A stretch of 64,000 nucleotides of DNA, from the NCBI GenBank assembly GCA_963930055.1, contig CAWVKS010000008.1, forward strand, positions 310,001 to 374,000, given 5' to 3'. Under the pieces are notes generated by a model. The model searched no databases, was not told the origin of the DNA, and saw only the letters and a program-made list of their open reading frames with translations. This DNA is from Pullichristensenella sp963930055. Lineage in GTDB: Bacteria; Bacillota; Clostridia; Christensenellales; Aristaeellaceae. Within the stretch, counting starts at the first letter, position 1. Every line of letters begins with the position of its first letter. Below, in pieces: positions 58,174 through 64,000 of this stretch. The translations under genes and the position numbers were made by a program.

Positions 58174-59958
58174 GTGAACAACTTTTTCGCCGCCTCGCTG
58201 GGCGCGTGCCTGGGCATCGGCCTGCTGCTGCTTGCTTACCGCAAGTGCGAGCGCCGGCTCGATTCCGGCGCGTGGAGCTGGATATTCGGCTTCTCTGTCT
58301 GGGAATTGCTCCTCTACGTGGCCTTTCATGTGTTTCCGGACCTGCTCTTTGGCCATGGCGACCCTTCCTACGGCCTTATCCACATAGGCTTTCCCGTCAA
58401 CCCCCGCCCGCGCCTGCGGGAACTGGCGGCGGGGTGGCGGCCTGGGCCGCTGGAAATCTTCGTCTGGGTCTGGCTGACCGGCTTCGTCCTCTGCCTGCTC
58501 GGACAACTGGCGAGCCTGCTGCGCTTCTGGCGGCGCGTGGACAAGGAGAGCCACCCGGCGTCGGAGCGCGTCCAACGGGCGCTGATGGACGCCAGCCGCG
58601 CGCTCAAGGACGGCGTGCTCAGCGAAAGGGCCTTCGAAGACGGCGCGCGCGAGGTGGTGGTGATGCCCAGCCTTTCCGGGCCGGTGAGCCTGGTGCTCGG
58701 CGTGCGCCTGCTGATGCTCGACCGCGAGGATTACGACGATGAGACATTGGACGCCATCCTCCGTCACGAACTGGTACACGTCTACGGCCAAAACACCTCC
58801 ATGCGGCGCTTGTCGTGGTTCGTGCTGGGGGCGCTTTTCTGGTTCGTGCCGACGATGTGGCTGCTGCGCCGCGAGGCGCGCGTGCGCGAGGAATACACCT
58901 GCGACCGCGAGGCCAACCTTGGCCGCACGATGGAGGAGCGCCGCGTCTATGCCGCCGCCATGGCTTCCCTGGCCGCGCCACGGCGGCGCGAGGCGTTCGG
59001 CACGGCGAACATGGCCTGCGGCGAGGCGACGCTGCGCCGCCGCGTGGAGGCGCTCTTTCGCGCGGAACCGGCGCTGCGCTGGTGGCAAAAGGCGCTGCGC
59101 CGCCTTCTGGCGTTCGCCGTGCCCGCCTGCGTGCTGCTCGCTTCGCTGGCGCTGTTCTCTGGCCCGGCCTATTACGCCATCGACGAGGGAAACCTTCTCA
59201 ACTTCGTCGGCCACGACATACTCTTTGAGCTAAGCGAGGGCATGCACCCGGACAGCTTCCCCACCCTGCGGGGCGATGATTACAGCTTCTACCGCTTGGA
59301 GACAAAGACGCCGCCCTACGGCGCGGCGGCGGTCTACAACGCTTTTGGCGACATCTACCTTTCCTTTCCCGACGCCCCCGCCGCCGCGGACGCGGCCTGC
59401 GCGCAACTGGCCGCGCGGCTGGACAGGTTTCTCGGCGCGCGCGAGGAAGCCGGGGAGGTCGAATTCCGCATCGAGGACGCCGCCCTGCGCGTCATGCTGG
59501 AGATGCCGCCGGACGCCCCCGCCCCGCGCCGGGAAGTCCTCGGCACGTGGCGCGGCACGGCCGCCCCATCCGAACAAATCCTTGGCTTCTGGCGCGGCGA
59601 GGCCAAGGGCACAGCCGCCATCACCCTCGCCCGCATAGAGGGCGAAAACGGCGCGGTGGTCGCGCTTTTGTGGGGAAGGGAGATCGGGGAACGGTCGCTT
59701 CCCTTCGATATCGACGTTTTTATCATAAGCACGACGCCGCAAAACGACAGCGCCCCTTCCGGCACGGAATCATGTGCCGAACGGGGCGCTCATCGCGCTT
59801 ATTCTGTGAACCGTATGCAATGCACCTGCGGCGGCGCGCCCACGCGCAGCGTCACCCGGCTCATGCCGATGCCGCTAGAGACGATCGTCCTCACCCCGCC
59901 CAGCGTGCATTCGCCGCTGATCCAGGCGTGGCTGAAAGGCTCGAAGAAGAACGTGTAG
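58174..59958 (+). CDS. BlaR1-like M56 metallopeptidase sensor
   Basis: 594 residues. Membrane helices at the N-terminus, the cytosolic zinc motif RHELVHVYG (His198-Glu199-His202) and REARVREEYTCDREA, a fourth helix around 310-330, then an extracytoplasmic domain that is not penicillin-binding by eye. M56 sensors cleave the BlaI repressor. GTG 58174 follows GGGAGG at seven bases. The frame runs through the terminator hairpin at 59749-59790 and 160 bases into the opposite phosphoesterase gene, so the last ~65 codons are probably not native and the original stop seems lost. Confidence 0.8.
   Translation: MNNFFAASLGACLGIGLLLLAYRKCERRLDSGAWSWIFGFSVWELLLYVAFHVFPDLLFGHGDPSYGLIHIGFPVNPRPRLRELAAGWRPGPLEIFVWVWLTGFVLCLLGQLASLLRFWRRVDKESHPASERVQRALMDASRALKDGVLSERAFEDGAREVVVMPSLSGPVSLVLGVRLLMLDREDYDDETLDAILRHELVHVYGQNTSMRRLSWFVLGALFWFVPTMWLLRREARVREEYTCDREANLGRTMEERRVYAAAMASLAAPRRREAFGTANMACGEATLRRRVEALFRAEPALRWWQKALRRLLAFAVPACVLLASLALFSGPAYYAIDEGNLLNFVGHDILFELSEGMHPDSFPTLRGDDYSFYRLETKTPPYGAAAVYNAFGDIYLSFPDAPAAADAACAQLAARLDRFLGAREEAGEVEFRIEDAALRVMLEMPPDAPAPRREVLGTWRGTAAPSEQILGFWRGEAKGTAAITLARIEGENGAVVALLWGREIGERSLPFDIDVFIISTTPQNDSAPSGTESCAERGAHRAYSVNRMQCTCGGAPTRSVTRLMPMPLETIVLTPPSVHSPLIQAWLKGSKKNV
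59749..59790. terminator. Hairpin between convergent M56 and phosphoesterase genes
   Basis: AGCGCCCC-TT-CCGGCAC pairs with GTGCCG-AA-CGGGGCGCT. It lies inside the current M56 reading frame. Confidence 0.75.
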
Positions 59959-60551
59959 GGCGATATGCCCAGCACGCAGCACTGCCCGCCGTGCGTGTGG
60001 CCGCAGAGCTGCAGATCGGGCCGCGCGCCCGCGCCAAAGCCGTAGGCAAGGGGGTAGTGGGCGAGCAGCACGCGCGTGCTCGCTCCGTCATGGGGAAAGA
60101 TAGCCTCCGGGCGGGGATGGCCGTGCTTGCGCTCGTCCACGCCGCCCAGCCGCAGCCCTTCCAGAAACACGCTCTCGTTGACAAGCAGGCGCGCGTGCGG
60201 CGAGATCGAGCGCGCAAAGCCGGGCAATTCGCGGTCGTTGTTGCCCAGGCAGGCGAACACGCCCAGGGGCGGGGAGAGCAGGGGGAAAAAGCGCAAAAGG
60301 CGCGCAAGGCTTTCCACGTCCTCGGCAAGGTCGCCGCCGATGCAGACGACGTCCGCCTGCATTGCCGCCACGCGGGCAAAAAGCGCCTCCATGGCCGCGT
60401 CTGAAAAGCGCGGCGAGGCGTGTATATCGCTGAAAAAGGCCAGTTTCATGCCCGCGAGCGCGGGGCAGGGGAAATCGTGGGAAACGGTCTCCACGCCCTC
60501 GCCGGGCGTGGTGGAAAAAAAGCGGCGCGGCGCGGTGAAGAAACGTCCCAT
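59799..60551 (-). CDS. Metallophosphoesterase (YkuE-like)
   Basis: 250 residues of the calcineurin-like fold. Metal motifs: AFFSDIHAS (DxH), CIGGDLAED (GDxxE-type), CLGNNDREL (GNND), HYPLAY and CGHTHGGQ (GHTH). An uncharged N-terminal stretch of about 34 residues precedes it without a clear signal peptide, though YkuE relatives are often secreted. The ATG shares one base with the ROK gene stop (TAATG), so the two are coupled. The substrate could be a nucleotide or a phosphoester. Confidence 0.88.
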   Translation of the reverse strand: MGRFFTAPRRFFSTTPGEGVETVSHDFPCPALAGMKLAFFSDIHASPRFSDAAMEALFARVAAMQADVVCIGGDLAEDVESLARLLRFFPLLSPPLGVFACLGNNDRELPGFARSISPHARLLVNESVFLEGLRLGGVDERKHGHPRPEAIFPHDGASTRVLLAHYPLAYGFGAGARPDLQLCGHTHGGQCCVLGISPYTFFFEPFSHAWISGECTLGGVRTIVSSGIGMSRVTLRVGAPPQVHCIRFTE

Positions 60552-61504
60552 TACTTCACCAGCAGCGCCGCGCCGATCATGCTGGCGTTGTCGCCCAGTT
60601 CCGCGGGCAAAAACTGCGCCGGGTAGCGGTATTCCATCTGCGAATAGCGGCGGTAGGCGGCGATGACGCGGGAAATGAAGCGCTCGCCCAGTTTCATCAC
60701 GCCGCCGCCGTAGACGAATATGTTGATGTCAAAGATCTGATACAGCGACTGGAACATGCGCCCCAGGTATTCCGCCCCGCGCTCCACCACCTCGATGGCC
60801 AGCGGGTCGTCCTCATTGAGCGCCTTGCCCACGGCCACCATGTCGATGCGCGCCACGGTGCCGGCGTGGTCGAGTATGCGGCTCTCCGCGCCCTCCTGGA
60901 TGCGCTCCATGGCGTACTTGGCCATGTTCAGCCCCGAGGAGATGGACTCCACGCAGCCGGACACGCCGCAGCCGCAGGGGTAGCCCGTGGAATCGGAGAC
61001 AAACATGTGGCCGATCTCGCCGGCGCAGCCGTGGATGCCGCGGTAGAGGTCGCCGCCGAGGATCAGCCCGCCGCCCACGCCCGAGGCCACGGACACGTAG
61101 ATCATGTCGCGGAAGCCGCGTCCCGCGCCCAGCCGGTGCTCGGCCAGCGCCGCGGCATTGGAATCGTTGTCCACGAATACCGGCAGGGAGAGCCGTTCCT
61201 CCAGCATGTCGCGCACGGGGGTATCGTTGAGCTGGTAGAGGTCGGCGGTCTCCAGGAGCACGCCGGCGGAAAAGTCTATGTGCGAGGGGAAGGCCGTGCC
61301 CACGCCGCGCACGTCCTCCAACGGCACGCCCGCGCCGCGCGCCAGTTCGCGCACATAGCCGTCGAGGGCGTCCATCATCTCCTGCGCGGTCAATTCCGCG
61401 TCGGTGGGGCGCTGGATCACGCGCACCAGCCGCATCTGTTCGTCAAACAGGCCGCAAAGCGTCTTTGAAGCGCCGATGTCCACGCCGATCACGTACTTTT
61501 TCAT
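60551..61504 (-). CDS. ROK-family sugar kinase
   Basis: 317 residues. N-terminal YVIGVDIGASKTLCGLFD is the phosphate-binding ATPase motif; FVDNDSNAAALAEHRLGAG and VSVASGVGGGLILGG follow; HGCAGEIGHM and PCGCGVSGCVES are the ROK zinc motif (His plus three Cys). Members phosphorylate glucose or related sugars. No helix-turn-helix is fused, so it is a kinase rather than a ROK repressor. GGGAGGG is nine bases before ATG 61504. Co-transcribed with the phosphoesterase. Confidence 0.92.
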   Translation of the reverse strand: MKKYVIGVDIGASKTLCGLFDEQMRLVRVIQRPTDAELTAQEMMDALDGYVRELARGAGVPLEDVRGVGTAFPSHIDFSAGVLLETADLYQLNDTPVRDMLEERLSLPVFVDNDSNAAALAEHRLGAGRGFRDMIYVSVASGVGGGLILGGDLYRGIHGCAGEIGHMFVSDSTGYPCGCGVSGCVESISSGLNMAKYAMERIQEGAESRILDHAGTVARIDMVAVGKALNEDDPLAIEVVERGAEYLGRMFQSLYQIFDINIFVYGGGVMKLGERFISRVIAAYRRYSQMEYRYPAQFLPAELGDNASMIGAALLVK

Positions 61505-61526
61505 GCAGCTCCCTCCCATTTGTACT

Positions 61527-61555
61527 ATTGTAGCCCAGTTTGGCAAAATATTCAA
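61527..61555 (-). promoter_or_regulatory. Promoter of the ROK-phosphoesterase operon
   Basis: TTGAAT (61555-61550), 17 bases, TACAAT (61532-61527) on the minus strand. Confidence 0.75.
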
Positions 61556-61660
61556 CCAGAAATTTGCGGGAATGTCCGGGAAATGACGGAAAAATGCCTG
61601 GGGCGCGCCGTCGCCTTTGTGAAAAAAGGGCGGCAAAACGGCAAAGCCGCCGCCGGGCGG

Positions 61661-61689
61661 TTGACAGCCCCGCGCGTCGCCGCTATACT
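61661..61689 (+). promoter_or_regulatory. Promoter of the secreted helical protein
   Basis: TTGACA (61661-61666), 17 bases, TATACT (61684-61689). Confidence 0.82.
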
Positions 61690-61737
61690 GGATGTGTGCC
61701 GCCCGCGGGCGGACTTGCGAAAAGGAGGGATTTGCCG

Positions 61738-62625
61738 ATGAAGGCATTTAAGCGGATGCTCGCCCTTGTCCTGGCGCTGCTGCTGGGCGCGGCGGCGCTT
61801 GCGGAGGATATGACGCTGCCGGAGAAGGTCGCTGCGGCGGAGGAAGAAGTGCGCCAGTGGTACGGGGTCGGCGGCGCGGCCACGCAGGAGGACGCGCGCA
61901 GCGCCGTGGAATACCTGCTGGAGCGCGGCGAGGCGCTGTTTGCGAACGAGGGCGGCTGGACGGACGAGGAGGCCGTGGCGGTCTCCCAGGCGGTCGTGTA
62001 TCTTGAACAGGCCTGCGCGCGCGTGGCGATCTCCGTGGCCAGCCCCGTGGTGCGCCTGTGCAGCGCGATGCGCACGGCGGTGGAACAGCTCTGCAAGCAG
62101 GGGCTCGCCTGGGAGGAGTCCGGCGTGGCCAGCTACGCCGTGGCCTTCGAGGCCGCGCGCGAGGAGCTGGAGGCGGATATGGACGCGAACATCGCCGCCC
62201 TCTGCGACCGCGCCGCCGCCCTCAAGGCCGGCCTTGAGCAGGTGGAGGCGGAGACGATGCAATGGATCCGGGAGCAGGGCGGCGTGGCGCAGGACGAGCT
62301 GGAGGAAGCCATCGCCTACCTGCGGGAGCACGCCGAAGAACTGGAAAAGGACATCTCCGAGGTCAGCGACGAGGTGGCCGAGGAACTGACGCGCGCCCTG
62401 GTGCGTGTGGAAGCGGCGCTGGACGCGGGCATGGATGAGGCCGGCGAATCCCTGGGCGACATGGCCGAGCAGGTGCGCAAGGGCGTGGACGCCCTCTGGA
62501 AGGAGGGCAAGACCTGGGCCGAGGCCGGCATGGACGAAACCAAGGCCGCCTACGAGGCCGCCAGCGAGGCTGTGCAGGAAGGCTGGCAGGAACTGACCGC
62601 CGCCATCGGCGAGCTGTTTTCCTGA
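61738..62625 (+). CDS. Secreted all-helical acidic protein, unknown function
   Basis: 295 residues. A signal peptide (about 1-22, cleaved near ALA-ED) is followed by a largely helical, Ala- and Glu-rich chain with heptad-like stretches (QDELEEAIAYLREHAEELEK) and repeated WKEGKTWAEAG/ MDEAGESLGDMA segments reminiscent of amphipathic 11-mer repeat proteins. AAGGAGGG is seven bases before ATG 61738. Own promoter and terminator. It may act as a wall-associated spacer or lipid-binding helix protein; no family is recognised. Confidence 0.75.
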   Translation: MKAFKRMLALVLALLLGAAALAEDMTLPEKVAAAEEEVRQWYGVGGAATQEDARSAVEYLLERGEALFANEGGWTDEEAVAVSQAVVYLEQACARVAISVASPVVRLCSAMRTAVEQLCKQGLAWEESGVASYAVAFEAAREELEADMDANIAALCDRAAALKAGLEQVEAETMQWIREQGGVAQDELEEAIAYLREHAEELEKDISEVSDEVAEELTRALVRVEAALDAGMDEAGESLGDMAEQVRKGVDALWKEGKTWAEAGMDETKAAYEAASEAVQEGWQELTAAIGELFS

Positions 62626-62637
62626 GGCATTGCGAAG

Positions 62638-62681
62638 CAGGGCGCGCTTTCCGCGGGAAGTGGAAGTTGCGCCCTGTTTTT
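62638..62681 (+). terminator. Intrinsic terminator
   Basis: CAGGGCGC pairs with GCGCCCTG, with a second TTTCC/GGAA stem inside, followed by TTTTT. Confidence 0.85.
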
Positions 62682-62787
62682 GCGCGTATTTCGCGCGTCA
62701 AAAGCCGATAAATGCTGGACAAAACCTGAAAACGGGGACGTTTGGCGCGGTTTTCACCATTCGGTGGGCGCGCGTCGCGGCGGCCGC

Positions 62788-64000
62788 CTACGGCCGCGCG
62801 GGCGCTCGCCCCATGTTGAAACCGCAGACGGCGCAGAAGCCGTCGGCGTTGCCCTCGTGCGCGCCATAGGCCTCTTCCAGCCGGTCGTCCGCGTAGTCGT
62901 TGCCATCGTCGACAAATTCCGCGCCGCAGTCCGCGCAGAGGATGACCGGGTGATAGGAAAGCGTCGTCCTGTGCCGCGCGTCATCGACGATCCCGGCCGT
63001 TTCCTCGTACAGCGACCAGCCGGCCACGGAAAAGTCCCTGTGCGCGCACACACGGGCCCGCGCGCCGCATCCGTCGCAGAAACCGTCGCAGTCGTGGTCC
63101 TCATGGGACGATTCCACCAGCTGGAAATCGAAGTATTTTCCCCGCCCCGCGCCGCAATCGCCGCATTCATACCACTCGTCGCCGCTGGCGAGGGCCACGT
63201 GCGTGCCGCTGCCGGTATCCACGGGCGTGGTCAGCGCCTCGACGCAGCGGCTTTTCAGCACCCAGTTTTCATGCGCGCAGTCCACCGCGTAGCCGCAGTC
63301 CGAGCAGGCCGTCCCGCCGCCGTATTCCTCGAACCAGTGTTCCTCCAGCCAGGTGTAGCCGGGGTCGAAGCGGGAGCAGCGCGCCGCCAGCGCGCCGCAA
63401 TCCTCGCACCAGAGGCGCACATCAAGGCGCGCGCCGCGGCAGAGGTGCTGACGGCTGCTGTATGCCTCGCAGGCCGTCCGCCCGTCCCGGCCGGGGTCGC
63501 TCTCCACCCGCACGTTGGCGTGCCGGCAGGCGGCGCCGGCGGGGGCAAAGCCGCCGTCCTCATACCAGCCGCAGGCGCACAGGCCGTTTTCGTCGTATTC
63601 GTGCGGCTGCGTCTCGCACTGCACGCGGGCGGGCGTCGCCATGTCCGGGAGCCGTTCGCCGCATTTTGCGCAGCGGGGGGCGTAGACGCTCTCTGTATAG
63701 CGCTCGTGGCTGCCGGCGTCGAGGAAGATGTATTGTTCGCTCGTCGTCCAGTCGTCCTCCCCGCCGTTCCCGGCCGCCTCGTGCGCGCAGGCGCCGTCTT
63801 TGGGGAAGCCGCATTCGTCGCAGTAGAGGCCGTCGCGTTCAAATGCGTGCGCCTGCACCGCGCCGCGGACGTCCCCGGAGGATACGCCGGCCACGCCGCC
63901 GCAGTCCTGGCAGACGGTGGCGACGCCCGTGTGCTCGATGACCACATGTCCGCTTTCGTCGGATTCGAGCCAGGAATAGCGCTCCTCGATCGTTTCCGTG
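62788..64000 (-). CDS. Cysteine-rich multi-zinc-ribbon protein, 5' end outside window
   Basis: At least 404 residues; the frame stays open to the window edge. It has about sixteen CxxC-type pairs (such as VCQDCGG, LYCDECGFP, PRCAKCGERLP, LWCEDCGAL, CSDCGYAV, DGFCDGCGARARV, ILCADCGAEF, GFCAVCGFN) spaced 20-40 residues apart with frequent His before them. It is acidic and lacks membrane segments in the visible part. Each pair looks like half of a zinc knuckle or ribbon, so the protein would bind several zinc ions. A degenerate repeat of about 60-90 residues is apparent. Function unknown. Confidence 0.75.
   Translation of the reverse strand, partial: TETIEERYSWLESDESGHVVIEHTGVATVCQDCGGVAGVSSGDVRGAVQAHAFERDGLYCDECGFPKDGACAHEAAGNGGEDDWTTSEQYIFLDAGSHERYTESVYAPRCAKCGERLPDMATPARVQCETQPHEYDENGLCACGWYEDGGFAPAGAACRHANVRVESDPGRDGRTACEAYSSRQHLCRGARLDVRLWCEDCGALAARCSRFDPGYTWLEEHWFEEYGGGTACSDCGYAVDCAHENWVLKSRCVEALTTPVDTGSGTHVALASGDEWYECGDCGAGRGKYFDFQLVESSHEDHDCDGFCDGCGARARVCAHRDFSVAGWSLYEETAGIVDDARHRTTLSYHPVILCADCGAEFVDDGNDYADDRLEEAYGAHEGNADGFCAVCGFNMGRAPARP

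Noticed and set aside
1..64000. tRNA or rRNA genes
   Set aside because: No stretch with a tRNA T-arm (GTTCRANTC) inside a cloverleaf and no rRNA segment was recognised on either strand.

Overview
This window looks like a chromosomal segment of a high-G+C, spore-forming, anaerobic Firmicute (Clostridia-type), probably an uncultured gut lineage; I cannot name the genus. Evidence for this: a yabP-yabQ-divIC sporulation cluster preceded by a good sigma-E promoter, a homodimeric pyruvate:ferredoxin oxidoreductase, a K+-dependent membrane pyrophosphatase, a Firmicutes-type LexA box before a Y-family polymerase, strong AGGAGG ribosome sites with many TTG/GTG starts, and dense TTGACA-N16-18-TATAAT promoters. 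No rRNA, tRNA or CRISPR array was seen.

Layout. 1-2.8 kb: a DEDDh exonuclease fragment, a PatB/MalY C-S lyase and a DUF1275 membrane protein. 2.84-5.66 kb: an IS3-family element that landed in the loop of a bidirectional terminator and was itself hit by an IS256-family element; both target duplications are still readable. 5.7-8 kb: a LysR regulator divergent from an aldo/keto reductase-cupin pair. 8-9.1 kb: yabP-yabQ-divIC. 9.1-9.5 kb: a compact locus encoding a 26-residue hydrophobic peptide, faced by a convergent promoter across a shared hairpin (candidate type I toxin-antitoxin). 9.5-14.7 kb: FAD oxidoreductase, SLOG protein, two XRE regulators, acyltransferase, dipeptidase. 14.7-21.2 kb: a BMP/sugar-type ABC importer (binding protein, double ATPase, two permeases) with a structured leader. 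21.2-32.3 kb: DUF89 protein, pth-MATE-mfd-ygiQ operon and hppA. 32.3-35.7 kb: McrBC type IV restriction behind thiamine pyrophosphokinase. 35.8-41.8 kb: TetR, secreted amidase, thioesterase, PFOR. 41.9-43.1 kb: an A+T-rich island with Phd-Doc, a small unknown gene and the remnant of a second antitoxin. 43.1-50.5 kb: nuclease-fold protein, membrane protease, glyA-dUTPase, a beta-flower-like repeat membrane protein, XRE regulator with a palindromic operator, an ACT-metallo-beta-lactamase fusion. 50.5-55.7 kb: a 151-bp tandem array of terminator-like hairpins and a 1573-residue secreted repeat protein. 55.8-64 kb: SOS-controlled dinB, BlaI/BlaR-like regulation, ROK kinase-phosphoesterase, a secreted helical protein, and a Cys-rich protein cut by the window end.

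How they fit together: the ordinary genes cover central anaerobic metabolism, translation and repair (pth, mfd, dinB), envelope maintenance and transport. Layered on these are defence and mobile functions (McrBC, Phd-Doc, the type I-like locus, nested IS elements). Structural repeats, both protein-coding (309-bp units) and non-coding (151-bp units), flank one another around 50.5-52.6 kb, making that region the most plastic part of the window.
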